Shown one piece after another: positions 33,000 through 44,137 of a DNA stretch of 64,000 nt (within the stretch, counting starts at the first letter, position 1; each line of letters begins with the position of its first letter). The translations under genes and the position numbers were made by a program. The notes beneath the pieces were generated by a model. It had not been told where the DNA came from, searched no databases, and was given only the letters and a program-made list of their open reading frames with translations. Source of the DNA: Trichobilharzia regenti (taxonomy: Eukaryota > Platyhelminthes > Trematoda > Strigeidida > Schistosomatidae). The stretch lies in NCBI GenBank assembly GCA_944472135.2, contig CALYDD020000441.1, positions 62,001-126,000 on the forward strand, in the 5' to 3' direction.

Positions 33000-33262
33000 T
33001 AACCAAATTATAAGAACCCTCAAAAGTTCAAAGGCTTTCGGTACCGACGGTATATCATCTTATTTCTATAAATATGGTGGCCTTGACATTCCTCTACCGC
33101 TTCTTAAAATATTCACAATGTCCCTGGAGACTCAGACTTACTTTGATATATGGAAAACAACATTTAATATGCCTAAACACAAATCTGGCCCGAAAACTGA
33201 AGTCAGTAACTACTGGCCGATCAATATCACACCTATAGCATCTGGAATTATGGAGATTATGA
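33000..33262 (+). pseudogene. CR1-A ORF2, RT finger region
   Basis: It corresponds to 16443-16705 of the intact copy (IIRTLKSSKAFGTDGISSY). It carries substitutions such as YRPI to YWPI. It breaks at ATGGAGA, where a 1.07-kb insert begins, and resumes at 34337. Confidence 0.75.
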
Positions 33263-34336
33263 TATAACGAAAACATGCTGAAAGCTGCATCTCAGAACAA
33301 GTTGACTCATTTGATGGCAATGATCTACTCCTGCGTGGCTTATTCGACATATTGAATGGAATGGTCCGCAGTTATTCTGGTACTAGATCGAAAAGAATAA
33401 AAAATTCACCGGTTGCTGAATCAAAAGTACTTCTCTCCATGTTTAACTGTATTCTAACTGCTATGATTAATTCCAAACCGTCTACCTCATAACCACTCAA
33501 ATTCCATAAACTATCCAATTCTACCATTTGAAGACGCTGGCGAACATGCTGTAAATGAGTATTCATGATCTGAAATGAAGAAGCAACTGGTTTTCAAACA
33601 GTTTTCAACATTTTACTGAACTTACGAATACAGTCCGCCATGCAGACACAAATGGAGAAAATGGAGAATTCTGGAATCGACCTAGGCACCATTTGATGCA
33701 GTAAAACAACCCAAAATGACCTTATATAGTTTTCGCCTCCACGATCAAATTTCTTTCCTGTTATGAAACTACGATAAGACTGCTGAAAAATGGAATAAAT
33801 ATATCACTGATCTCAACATAATACATCAATAATCTTTAAGCCAAGGATGTTGTTCACAACAAAGCTATGTAAGAGAATTGACTTCAAGCTTTATTTTTCC
33901 CAGATATCTGTATTACATTCATCTGATGTCTGGGTTTTTTGTTAATCCGAAGACAATATCTCTATATCTCTTTATGTGCTACACAAACAGACTATATAGC
34001 AGACTTTCCGACTGACTCTAATGTCAGAAAGAACAACAAAACTGTAATTTAGTCACACATCGAATTATGTGTAATTTATATAACAACTTATCCATGCCTG
34101 TACAATAGGTATGTTCCTGCATAAACAGGAAGGAATATATTATTATTATTAAAACAATATTTATGCATGCCTATACAATTGGTGTACCCTACATAGCTAG
34201 GGAAATAATGTACATTATCATATTATCTTTACTAAATATGCTTATTAATATTATGTGCAACTTATCGAATTGATGATGCTTGTAAACTGGCGTCCCTCAT
34301 GTAAAAAATAAGAATATATATTATTATTATTATTAG
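33263..34336 (+). mobile_element. Nested CR1 3'-end insertion inside CR1-A RT
   Basis: A CR1-A 3' UTR (about 33463-34142, with hairpins and ATT) is followed by a second 3' end of B type (34143-34336, GATGCT/GGCGTC, then ATT repeats). The flanks read TGGAGA on the left and GAGACTAG on the right, while the uninterrupted copy has TGGAGAGACTAG, so GAGA is duplicated. The first 200 bp (33263-33462) are unassigned. Confidence 0.7.
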
Positions 34337-35635
34337 AGACTAGTTAAAGATAACTTAATCAAACATATGCCTAGCCGCAATATTATAAGTCCGAACCAAC
34401 ATGGATTCCTGAAATCCAGATCATGTTTAACATGTCACCTAGACTTCTTCAATTTTGTAACCAGCAGTCGTGACAGACGGCAACTAGTACTTGTCATCTA
34501 CTTTGATATTTCTAAAGCATTTGACCGTGTTGACCATTTACTGCTAACAAATAAGCTGAACTGATTAGGAATACGTGACCCGTTATTAGGATGGCTTAAA
34601 TCATTCCTTAACAATAGGTCCCAAATAGTTAAACTCGGGTCTATAACCTCCAAACCTAGCCCTATCACTTCTGGTGTTGTACAAGGTAGTGTCATTGGAC
34701 CCCTCCTATTTACGCAATACATCAATGACATATGCGCTTGCTTCACGCACAGGAAACCATTCATCTTTGCAGATGACCTAAAGGTAGCTTATACATTCCA
34801 ACGTGATGACTTAGGGTACTTCGAGAATGTAGTGCAAAAGGAATTAGATAAAATGACTCCTTGGTCGTCCCTATGGAACCTCCAATTTAATCTGAACAAA
34901 TGTGGCTGAGTAGGCCTCGGACCACCCTCACCTGACCTGAAATTAACGCTCCAATCTGCTAACTTAACCAGACCCCGAGGTGTCGTTGACCTAGGCCTGA
35001 GGTTCTCTAGTGACTTGACATTCTCTGAACAGGTAGCATCACAGACTACGAAATCGAGGATGCTCTTAGGATTCATACTCAATAGCTTTCACGACAATGA
35101 AGCCAAGCTAATTCTGTACAAAACATGTGTCAGACCACTACTAGAATACTGTCCATTTATTATAAGCAGCACTCGCACACGTGACAAGCTAATGATGGAA
35201 AGCATCCAACGATATTTTACCTCAAAACTACTTGGCTACGATTGTATGAAAGACTACATCTCACGCTGCATGATCCTAAAACTTGACCCACTTTGGACAA
35301 GGAGACTTATTATAAACCTAATATTCTTCTTTAAGGTCCTTCACGAAATATCATTCTCAGGTAACAGGGACATACAATTCGCACAGGAAGGTTCTTACGA
35401 TCTGCGTAACCAAACTTGCACGGTGACAACTCATTCCTTTAAGTCAACACTCCGTGAAAACTTCTTCACAGTCATGTATTCTATAATATGGAATAGCCTG
35501 CCTATAGATGTCATAACTCACTCTTCGGTTGCAAGCTTCAAACGCTCTCTGTACAGACTGTTTCACTCTACTGATTATATTAATAAATTATTTACTCCTA
35601 GAACGAATCATCTATTAGTCTACTACAGCACCTAA
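34337..35635 (+). pseudogene. CR1-A ORF2, RT palm to C-terminus, with nonsense codons
   Basis: It continues the RT after the nested insertion: QHGFLKSRSCLTC, YFDISKAFDRVDH, a TGA near 34561, SGVVQGSVIGPLLF, then FADDLKVAY. A second TGA lies near 34907, after which an open stretch runs 35015-35635 (CVRPLLEYCPF to the natural TAA). Compared with the intact copy there are two stops and several substitutions. Confidence 0.8.
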
Positions 35636-36236
35636 AGGACGCACTTCAACACCCTTAGCAATCTAAAAACTATAAATAAACTAGCAGCATGAATACATGA
35701 AGACTTAGCACTGACATACAGGAACATTTCACTCCTAGAAATAGGACCTGTCACTCTATTGTAACCTTCAAACACTTGCTGTATAAACTGTTTCATCCCA
35801 ATGACTATCCCTACCAGAACCCATGAATTATTTCTCAAATGCATCAGTTGTTAGAACACTAAAACGCTCATACTCATTAATATATGTTTTGACACTAAAT
35901 AAACTCTAAGACTTAGCATAAATACGTGAAAACACAACTACAATATAGGTAAAAGTTTACTATGGTATAATATGCAATCGACATAAACATTTATATATGC
36001 ATATAACATTGATGTATTTTTCATGTTGACATACTTTCTATTTCTGGTATTCTACTGCTGTGCATACTCTTCTATTTATCTCCTGTTCGAGGTCGAACAA
36101 CCCTGCATCTAAACTGAAATAATAATAATAATAATGAAGATGGATTCCAAACCATTTATCTCATAACCACTCAAATTCCATGAACGATCCAATTCTACCA
36201 TTTGAAGACGCTGGCGAACATGCTGTAAATGAGTTT
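35636..36236 (+). mobile_element. CR1-A 3' UTR fragment with internal AAT repeat
   Basis: It matches 18011 onward and 9525 onward. An AAT array at 36118-36136 interrupts it, and it is cut by an LTR at 36237. Confidence 0.7.
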
Positions 36237-36593
36237 TGTCAATGGAATGAAGATTGAACGATCAATTCATGGTTGTTTGCTCAAAATCAACTTCCCCAAT
36301 TTTCGCGGAGGCATCAATACGACAATCATCGTCTCATCGGTCGCTGTTCAGAAAGAAGTCAGTAGCAAACCGTCAGAAGTAATCTTGTGATTTTTATTGC
36401 AATATTTGTTCATAGGCCTTAGTTGTGAAGTTTGCTATATGTTGGTGTTACAATAAAGTATTCTCGAGTTGCCAATCTGTGTTCTGGTTTTTTCGTCCGT
36501 TCACACCAAGCGTTTCTGAGAAGCTTCGAGAGACAGCGTGAGGCCCAGCGTAGCAAGAGCTGGGCATTAACGGCTTACAAGACGTGGCTGACA
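36237..36593 (+). mobile_element. Divergent LTR of the Gag-only family
   Basis: 357 bp, TGTCA...TGACA. It is more diverged than the LTRs at 27 and 52 kb and closer to those at 57-61 kb (GCGTGAGGCCCAGCGTAGC). The flanks AGTTT and GTGGA do not match, so it may be an LTR plus internal leader and not a clean solo LTR. The 92-codon ORF here is not a gene. Confidence 0.8.
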
Positions 36594-37784
36594 GTGGAAC
36601 CAGATAACTCTGTTTCAAATATCACATATTGTCGCAGCGTATTAATAACTGGATTACGTTTTCAGCATAAATTATTGCTCGTAATCCTAGACTGTCGCAC
36701 AGCTTCATGATTTGCCTGATAGGCGTCACATCATTTCGATTGCATACGGAACCGGTAAGCGAAGATTCAGTGAATAGCCTCCGCTCTCTCTGTCTCTCAC
36801 TCTAACGATATCACATTTTAATACTCTCACTGTATCGTGTGACTGCATGCAAGTTAATGCAATACAGCGAATGAGCTCTTTCCTATGTAATTCAACATAA
36901 CATTGCCAATCATTTTGTGTTTAACTAAATTTTTATGTTCCAACAGTGTAATTGGCCCGGATCTATTCGTTGATCTAGTTAAAACTTCTTAACAATCTCT
37001 CTTGTGTTAAACGGACCGGGATTCTGTGGCTTCTGATCTTTCGCTACTGACTAGAGTTGTGGCAGCTGTTGAAGTTCGATTCAGACTGAGGTTGGGTGGC
37101 TGTCAGCTGCAGACAACCTGACTTTCCCTTTAAATTGTTTTATGTGTAAATCTTCGATACTGTGGTAGTAAGTAATTCCATATTAGTTTGTTTATTAGAT
37201 ACATAATCACAGTGTCAATCAGTATCATTATTTACCTGATGACGTTTCGAACCAAATTTATTTTTCCGTAACAAAAGAAGACATGGGCCGGCAACATATC
37301 TTTATATTACGGAAATCAACACGTATTTATATATACTCCCTGTACATTATTATAGCTTATTCAAGTAGAAAGATGCAGGCTTCTGATTAGTTGTTTCGGG
37401 TAACCTCAGAAAATGGAGCTGTGATTGGTTGTTGAAACAGCCTTGTCCATATTTTCTCACGGCCAATATTAGTGACCTAGACACTGACGTAGATTGATGT
37501 CTACAAATTGGCTAGCAACCCGCTCCCATCACAGTTCATAATCATAGCACCAATTATAATCATACGACTTCGAAACTTGAGTATTTGCATTTGATTCGAC
37601 AAACAAAGGTTCCTTTGTCAATTTCTCCCTCCCTCCACCAGATTACATGAGATTTTACAGCTGTCATCCTATCCCATCTTAATGTATGGATGTGTTGTGT
37701 GTAATTACATGTAGGAAGTGTTACAGCTAAACTATTCTCTAGACTTCTTTTATTATTTTGGTAAACTAATCTGGATTTTAGGAT
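36594..37784. other. Unassigned 1.2-kb stretch in the left arm
   Basis: The first bases (GTGGAACCAGATAACTCTG) could be the internal leader of the preceding LTR element. The rest has no RT, Gag or SINE motif. An 80-codon antisense ORF (37560-37802) has no recognisable features. CCTGATGACGTTTCGAACC at about 37234 looks superficially ribozyme-like but fails the core. Confidence 0.4.
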
Positions 37785-37985
37785 TTCATCATGAGTTGAC
37801 ATTAGTCAGAGAACCATTGGAAAACCTGAGAGTACTGGACAGGACATTCCGGTTAAAAGGTGAGCTCGTATACCATTAAGCCACGAGCTCGCCGTGACCA
37901 GTAGGGTGAGGACAAATACCCGCCGAAGACATTGTCTACCGGTCGCGGTATGTCGCGAGTCGGCAGAAGTTAGAATTCAAGGACT
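37785..37985 (-). mobile_element. tRNA-derived SINE, antisense, internally deleted
   Basis: The minus strand carries a pol III A-box-like TGGCTTAATGGT and the shared 3' part (CAGTACTCTCAGGTTTTCC, then ATGATGAAATCC). The B box and ribozyme core present in the adjacent plus copy are missing between GGAATGTCC and TGTCCAG. The 5' boundary is uncertain. Confidence 0.65.
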
Positions 37986-38167
37986 ACTGGATTGGGTCTC
38001 AGTGGCTTAATGATATATGAGCTTGCCTTGTAACCGGAAGGTCCTGGGTTCGAATCATGGTGTGTGCGTACTTCTGAAGAGTCCTAAACGAGGACAAAAC
38101 AGCTGTCCAGTACTCCCAGGTTTTCAAATGTTCCTCTAACTAATGTCAGCTCATGATGAAATCCTGA
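37986..38167 (+). mobile_element. tRNA-derived SINE with hammerhead core (Sm-alpha-like)
   Basis: A-box-like TGGCTTAATGAT (38003-38014) and B-box GGTTCGAATC (38047-38056) give an internal pol III promoter. A hammerhead-type core follows at 38068-38113 and the unit ends near ATGATGAAATCC. Schistosomes are known for Sm-alpha SINEs encoding hammerheads. The neighbour on the right is a Penelope endonuclease fragment. Confidence 0.75.
38068..38113 (+). ncRNA. Hammerhead ribozyme-like core, probably inactivated
   Basis: Core CTGAAGA (38074-38080) is followed by stem II GTCC/GGAC (38081-38084, 38092-38095) and AAAAC where a working ribozyme has GAAAC. Next come a minimal stem III of AC/GT with loop AGCT and the GTC cleavage triplet (38105-38107). 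Stem I pairs GTACT with AGTAC, with one T/C mismatch next to the core. The G12-to-A change in the catalytic core should abolish or greatly reduce cleavage. Confidence 0.7.
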
Positions 38168-38181
38168 AACCAATCAAATCC

Positions 38182-38708
38182 CTACAAACCAACACTTGAA
38201 TCTGAATGGCCTGACTCCAGAAGGTGTTCACAAATGGAAGACCTCGTTGTTTTATGCTCCTCTTTCATTAACCAAACCGGATAGTGTTCAGCTACGCGTT
38301 TACGGAGAACATGCTTACAACGCCCAATGTAATCAGCTCTACACGACCATGTGAATGAGTGTATACACATAGGGGTGGACATAAGTGGTAATTTATCCTT
38401 AACGCGCTGTCGAATCATATTTCGACTGGTAAATACTAAATGTAGCTGAGGTGCATAAAACAGTGTTCAAATGGTTGGGATAAACGACTTTTAATGACTT
38501 CAGCTACAGCGTCACCTGTGTACTCCAAAGTCATGAGCAGTGTCTTCTTTGGCGCTGTGATTCGGCTGTTAATGGTCTCCCGATGTTTCTGTCCAGGATA
38601 ACCATCAATTAAAAGAATTGTGTGATGGTTTACCGGCTCTATGTCGACCATATCTATAGAGCAATTTTTCCGAGTTCTGAAGCATAGAGAACGCATAAGA
38701 TTTCCCAT
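38182..38708 (-). pseudogene. Penelope-like RT tail and GIY-YIG endonuclease, frameshifted
   Basis: The minus strand reads from LTLEYTGDAVAEVIKSRL in one frame, shifts near 38436 and continues MIRQRVKDKLPLMSTP, then ADYIGRCKHVLRKRVAEHYPVW and ICEHLLESGHS. The YIGR...R..EH pattern is the GIY-YIG endonuclease that Penelope elements carry after the RT. The distal half (to 38371) lies in the palindrome arm and the rest in the spacer. Truncated and frameshifted, it is a relic. Confidence 0.8.
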
Positions 38709-38744
38709 TCCTACCTAGAGGTACCCAACCGTTGAAGTGTTAAT

Positions 38745-39170
38745 GTAATAATAATATATATTTATCCCTGTTTATGCAGGAACATACCTATTGTACAGGC
38801 ATGGATAAGTTGTTATATAAATTACACATAATTTGATGTATAATGGACTTACAGTTTGGTTGTTCTTTCTGACATTAGAGTCAGTCGGAAAAGTCTGCTA
38901 TATAGTCTGTTTGTGTAGCACATAAAGAGATATAGAGATATTGTCTTCGGATTAACAAAAAACCCAGACATCAGATGAATGTAATACAGATATCTGGGAA
39001 AAATAAAGCTTGAAGTCAATTCTCTTACATAGCTTTGTTGTGAACAACATCCTTGGCTTAAAGATTATTGATGTATTATGTTGAGATCAGTGATATATTT
39101 ATTCCATTTTTCAGCAGTCTTATCGTAGTTTCATAACAGGAAAGAAATTTGATCGTGGAGGCGAAAACTA
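38745..39170 (-). mobile_element. CR1-A 3' end, antisense
   Basis: This is the reverse complement of about 33720-34150. It carries the terminal hairpins (read here as TTTATGCAGGAACATACC) next to an ATA/ATT tail at about 38746-38760. Confidence 0.75.
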
Positions 39171-39284
39171 GATACATAAATAAATAGATTTATTCTTATA
39201 GTACAGTACATGAGGGAAGCCAGTTTACAGGCATCATCAAATTTTTACAGAAATAGAACCATATTATTCAGTCAACATGGGAAT
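39171..39284 (-). mobile_element. CR1-E 3' end, antisense
   Basis: It matches 55513-55620: an ATAAATAAATAG tail, TTACATGAGGG-type and GCCAGTTTACAGGCATC hairpin sequence, then about 45 bp of UTR. It joins the sense RT fragment at about 39285. Confidence 0.65.
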
Positions 39285-39286
39285 CG

Positions 39287-40102
39287 GTTAAGAGTGGCGT
39301 TCCTCAGGGTACAATTCTAAGCCCACTTCTTTTCCCGATTTATGTTAATGGGATTCCATCGGTAGTTAAGTCACCCTGCTTACTGTTTGCTGATGACATC
39401 AAGATATGGAGGGCTTTGCACGATGACAGTGATCAACTTGCTTTGCAGGAAGATTTAAACTTGTTAAGTGATTGGTGTAAGCACTGGTCCTTGGAGATTA
39501 ACTTAAGCGAGAGTGTAGTTATGCATGTGTCTCATAGTCACGTGCACAATTACTCAATGAATGGCATTACTCTCCCAGTGGTCACTGAGTACAAGGACTT
39601 GGTAGTGGTTGTGCAGCATGACTTGAAAACAGCAAAAAACTGTAGAACTGCAGCCACAATGGGTTTTAGAATGTTATGAGCCATACGCAAGACTTTTGCG
39701 AACTTTGACGCTGATGTATTTCGTATATTATATCCGACTTATATCAGACCTCATTTGGAATATGGGATCCAGGCAGCGAGCCCGTGTTTCAAATACGAAA
39801 TAGACTTATTAGAAAGGGTGCAAAGAGTAGGAACTAAGCTAATAAAGGGTTTCTCAACCCTGTCATATGAGGAGAGGTTAAGTCGACTGGGTTTATTTCC
39901 ACTGTCATACAGACGACTTAGGGGTGACCTAATACTAGCATACCGCATCCTAAGAAATGATTTTGGAGCTAATTTATCTAAATTACTTCTTCCTTCTAGC
40001 ACCAACCAATTGCGAGGACATCACCTCAAGGTTCAAAAACCACGGTCGAATCGTCTGCGTCTGGAGATCCGTTTTTCGCATCGAATTGTGAACCATTGGA
40101 AC
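39287..40102 (+). pseudogene. CR1-like ORF2, RT palm and thumb (separate lineage)
   Basis: The reading SGVPQGTILSPLLF, then LLFADDIKIW (catalytic box at about 39390), then LSDWCKHWSLEINLSES, is interrupted by one TGA at 39677. It continues in frame with YIRPHLEYGIQAASP, LIKGFSTLSYEERL and LRGDLILAYRILRN. It differs from lineages A-D in its VPQG and FADDIKIW boxes. It is cut at 40102 by the palindrome boundary. Confidence 0.85.
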
Positions 40103-40292
40103 TATGTGTATACACTCATTCACATGGTCGTGTAGAGCTGATTACATTGGGCGTTGTAAGCATGTTCTCCGTAAACGCGTAGCTGAACACTATCCGGTTT
40201 GGTTAATGAAAGAGGAGCATAAAACAACGAGGTCTTCCATTTGTGAACACCTTCTGGAGTCAGGCCATTCAGATTCAAGTGTTGGTTTGTAG
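40103..40292 (+). pseudogene. Penelope GIY-YIG fragment (right-arm copy)
   Basis: It mirrors 38182-38371: SCRADYIGRCKHVLRKRVAEHYP to ICEHLLESGHS, then stop. Its upstream half is missing because the palindrome boundary falls inside it. Confidence 0.8.
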
Positions 40293-40306
40293 GGATTTGA
40301 TTGGTT

Positions 40307-40488
40307 TCAGGATTTCATCATGAGCTGACATTAGTTAGAGGACCATTTGAAAACCTGGGAGTACTGGACAGCTGTTTTGTCCTCGTTTAGGACTCTTCAG
40401 AAGTACGCACACACCATGATTCGAACCCAGGACCTTCCGGTTACAAGGCAAGCTCATATATCATTAAGCCACTGAGACCCAATCCAGT
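40307..40488 (-). mobile_element. Hammerhead SINE (right-arm copy)
   Basis: It mirrors 37986-38167. The ribozyme-like core lies at about 40361-40406 on the minus strand with the same core substitution. Confidence 0.75.
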
Positions 40489-40689
40489 AGTCCTTGAATT
40501 CTAACTTCTGCCGACTCGCGACATACCGCGACCGGTAGACAATGTCTTCGGCGGGTATTTGTCCTCACCCTACTGGTCACGGCGAGCTCGTGGCTTAATG
40601 GTATACGAGCTCACCTTTTAACCGGAATGTCCTGTCCAGTACTCTCAGGTTTTCCAATGGTTCTCTGACTAATGTCAACCCATGATGAA
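40489..40689 (+). mobile_element. Internally deleted SINE (right-arm copy)
   Basis: It mirrors 37785-37985 on the plus strand, with TGGCTTAATGGT at about 40592-40603. One substitution was noted against the left arm (CAACCCATG against CAACTCATG). Confidence 0.65.
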
Positions 40690-41880
40690 ATCCTAAAATC
40701 CAGATTAGTTTACCAAAATAATAAAAGAAGTCTAGAGAATAGTTTAGCTGTAACACTTCCTACATGTAATTACACACAACACATCCATACATTAAGATGG
40801 GATAGGATGACAGCTGTAAAATCTCATGTAATCTGGTGGAGGGAGGGAGAAATTGACAAAGGAACCTTTGTTTGTCGAATCAAATGCAAATACTCAAGTT
40901 TCGAAGTCGTATGATTATAATTGGTGCTATGATTATGAACTGTGATGGGAGCGGGTTGCTAGCCAATTTGTAGACATCAATCTACGTCAGTGTCTAGGTC
41001 ACTAATATTGGCCGTGAGAAAATATGGACAAGGCTGTTTCAACAACCAATCACAGCTCCATTTTCTGAGGTTACCCGAAACAACTAATCAGAAGCCTGCA
41101 TCTTTCTACTTGAATAAGCTATAATAATGTACAGGGAGTATATATAAATACGTGTTGATTTCCGTAATATAAAGATATGTTGCCGGCCCATGTCTTCTTT
41201 TGTTACGGAAAAATAAATTTGGTTCGAAACGTCATCAGGTAAATAATGATACTGATTGACACTGTGATTATGTATCTAATAAACAAACTAATATGGAATT
41301 ACTTACTACCACAGTATCGAAGATTTACACATAAAACAATTTAAAGGGAAAGTCAGGTTGTCTGCAGCTGACAGCCACCCAACCTCAGTCTGAATCGAAC
41401 TTCAACAGCTGCCACAACTCTAGTCAGTAGCGAAAGATCAGAAGCCACAGAATCCCGGTCCGTTTAACACAAGAGAGATTGTTAAGAAGTTTTAACTAGA
41501 TCAACGAATAGATCCGGGCCAATTACACTGTTGGAACATAAAAATTTAGTTAAACACAAAATGATTGGCAATGTTATGTTGAATTACATAGGAAAGAGCT
41601 CATTCGCTGTATTGCATTAACTTGCATGCAGTCACACGATACAGTGAGAGTATTAAAATGTGATATCGTTAGAGTGAGAGACAGAGAGAGCGGAGGCTAT
41701 TCACTGAATCTTCGCTTACCGGTTCCGTATGCAATCGAAATGATGTGACGCCTATCAGGCAAATCATGAAGCTGTGCGACAGTCTAGGATTACGAGCAAT
41801 AATTTATGCTGAAAACGTAATCCAGTTATTAATACGCTGCGACAATATGTGATATTTGAAACAGAGTTATCTGGTTCCAC
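40690..41880. other. Unassigned 1.2-kb stretch (right-arm copy)
   Basis: It mirrors 36594-37784. Nothing further is recognised. Confidence 0.4.
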
Positions 41881-42237
41881 TGTCAGCCACGTCTTGTAAG
41901 CCGTTAATGCCCAGCTCTTGCTACGCTGGGCCTCACGCTGTCTCTCGAAGCTTCTCAGAAACGCTTGGTGTGAACGGACGAAAAAACCAGAACACAGATT
42001 GGCAACTCGAGAATACTTTATTGTAACACCAACATATAGCAAACTTCACAACTAAGGCCTATGAACAAATATTGCAATAAAAATCACAAGATTACTTCTG
42101 ACGGTTTGCTACTGACTTCTTTCTGAACAGCGACCGATGAGACGATGATTGTCGTATTGATGCCTCCGCGAAAATTGGGGAAGTTGATTTTGAGCAAACA
42201 ACCATGAATTGATCGTTCAATCTTCATTCCATTGACA
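41881..42237 (-). mobile_element. Divergent LTR (right-arm copy)
   Basis: It mirrors 36237-36593, TGTCA...TGACA on either strand. Confidence 0.8.
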
Positions 42238-42838
42238 AAACTCATTTACAGCATGTTCGCCAGCGTCTTCAAATGGTAGAATTGGATCGTTCATGGAATT
42301 TGAGTGGTTATGAGATAAATGGTTTGGAATCCATCTTCATTATTATTATTATTATTTCAGTTTAGATGCAGGGTTGTTCGACCTCGAACAGGAGATAAAT
42401 AGAAGAGTATGCACAGCAGTAGAATACCAGAAATAGAAAGTATGTCAACATGAAAAATACATCAATGTTATATGCATATATAAATGTTTATGTCGATTGC
42501 ATATTATACCATAGTAAACTTTTACCTATATTGTAGTTGTGTTTTCACGTATTTATGCTAAGTCTTAGAGTTTATTTAGTGTCAAAACATATATTAATGA
42601 GTATGAGCGTTTTAGTGTTCTAACAACTGATGCATTTGAGAAATAATTCATGGGTTCTGGTAGGGATAGTCATTGGGATGAAACAGTTTATACAGCAAGT
42701 GTTTGAAGGTTACAATAGAGTGACAGGTCCTATTTCTAGGAGTGAAATGTTCCTGTATGTCAGTGCTAAGTCTTCATGTATTCATGCTGCTAGTTTATTT
42801 ATAGTTTTTAGATTGCTAAGGGTGTTGAAGTGCGTCCT
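42238..42838 (-). mobile_element. CR1-A 3' UTR (right-arm copy)
   Basis: It mirrors 35636-36236, including the AAT array. Confidence 0.7.
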
Positions 42839-44137
42839 TTAGGTGCTGTAGTAGACTAATAGATGATTCGTTCTAGGAGTAAATAATTTATTAATATAAT
42901 CAGTAGAGTGAAACAGTCTGTACAGAGAGCGTTTGAAGCTTGCAACCGAAGAGTGAGTTATGACATCTATAGGCAGGCTATTCCATATTATAGAATACAT
43001 GACTGTGAAGAAGTTTTCACGGAGTGTTGACTTAAAGGAATGAGTTGTCACCGTGCAAGTTTGGTTACGCAGATCGTAAGAACCTTCCTGTGCGAATTGT
43101 ATGTCCCTGTTACCTGAGAATGATATTTCGTGAAGGACCTTAAAGAAGAATATTAGGTTTATAATAAGTCTCCTTGTCCAAAGTGGGTCAAGTTTTAGGA
43201 TCATGCAGCGTGAGATGTAGTCTTTCATACAATCGTAGCCAAGTAGTTTTGAGGTAAAATATCGTTGGATGCTTTCCATCATTAGCTTGTCACGTGTGCG
43301 AGTGCTGCTTATAATAAATGGACAGTATTCTAGTAGTGGTCTGACACATGTTTTGTACAGAATTAGCTTGGCTTCATTGTCGTGAAAGCTATTGAGTATG
43401 AATCCTAAGAGCATCCTCGATTTCGTAGTCTGTGATGCTACCTGTTCAGAGAATGTCAAGTCACTAGAGAACCTCAGGCCTAGGTCAACGACACCTCGGG
43501 GTCTGGTTAAGTTAGCAGATTGGAGCGTTAATTTCAGGTCAGGTGAGGGTGGTCCGAGGCCTACTCAGCCACATTTGTTCAGATTAAATTGGAGGTTCCA
43601 TAGGGACGACCAAGGAGTCATTTTATCTAATTCCTTTTGCACTACATTCTCGAAGTACCCTAAGTCATCACGTTGGAATGTATAAGCTACCTTTAGGTCA
43701 TCTGCAAAGATGAATGGTTTCCTGTGCGTGAAGCAAGCGCATATGTCATTGATGTATTGCGTAAATAGGAGGGGTCCAATGACACTACCTTGTACAACAC
43801 CAGAAGTGATAGGGCTAGGTTTGGAGGTTATAGACCCGAGTTTAACTATTTGGGACCTATTGTTAAGGAATGATTTAAGCCATCCTAATAACGGGTCACG
43901 TATTCCTAATCAGTTCAGCTTATTTGTTAGCAGTAAATGGTCAACACGGTCAAATGCTTTAGAAATATCAAAGTAGATGACAAGTACTAGTTGCCGTCTG
44001 TCACGACTGCTGGTTACAAAATTGAAGAAGTCTAGGTGACATGTTAAACATGATCTGGATTTCAGGAATCCATGTTGGTTCGGACTTATAATATTGCGGC
44101 TAGGCATATGTTTGATTAAGTTATCTTTAACTAGTCT
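42839..44137 (-). pseudogene. CR1-A RT palm to C-terminus (right-arm copy)
   Basis: It mirrors 34337-35635 with the same two TGA codons. The part 43596-44137 also recurs at 50158-50700. Confidence 0.8.

Larger units (their letters stand above)
31376..38371. repeat. Left arm of the giant inverted repeat
   Basis: It is the reverse complement of 40103-47098. Paired positions sum to 78474 inside and 78475 outside, because of a one-base gap near 34005. I noticed only a handful of differences by eye (31576, about 31609, 34005, about 34110, 37797). The outer boundary coincides exactly with the end of the LTR element. Confidence 0.93.
38372..40102. other. Spacer of the giant inverted repeat
   Basis: These 1731 bp are not repeated in inverted form. 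They hold the rest of the Penelope fragment, an antisense CR1-A 3' end, an antisense CR1-E 3' end and a sense CR1 RT fragment, described separately. The spacer ends exactly where the RT fragment gives way to the Penelope endonuclease of the right arm. Confidence 0.9.

Noticed and set aside
36432..36710. 92-codon ORF mirrored at 41764-42042
   Set aside because: Runs through an LTR into its flank; not a gene.
37234..37252. CCTGATGACGTTTCGAACC as a second hammerhead
   Set aside because: Stem II would be two pairs and the GAAA box is incomplete; no stem I or III partners seen.
37560..37802. 80-codon antisense ORF mirrored at 40672-40914
   Set aside because: Starts in SINE sequence and has no recognised features; duplication explains its second copy.
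37998..38056. Functional tRNA gene
   Set aside because: A and B boxes exist, but no cloverleaf acceptor or anticodon arm can be folded; it is a SINE head.
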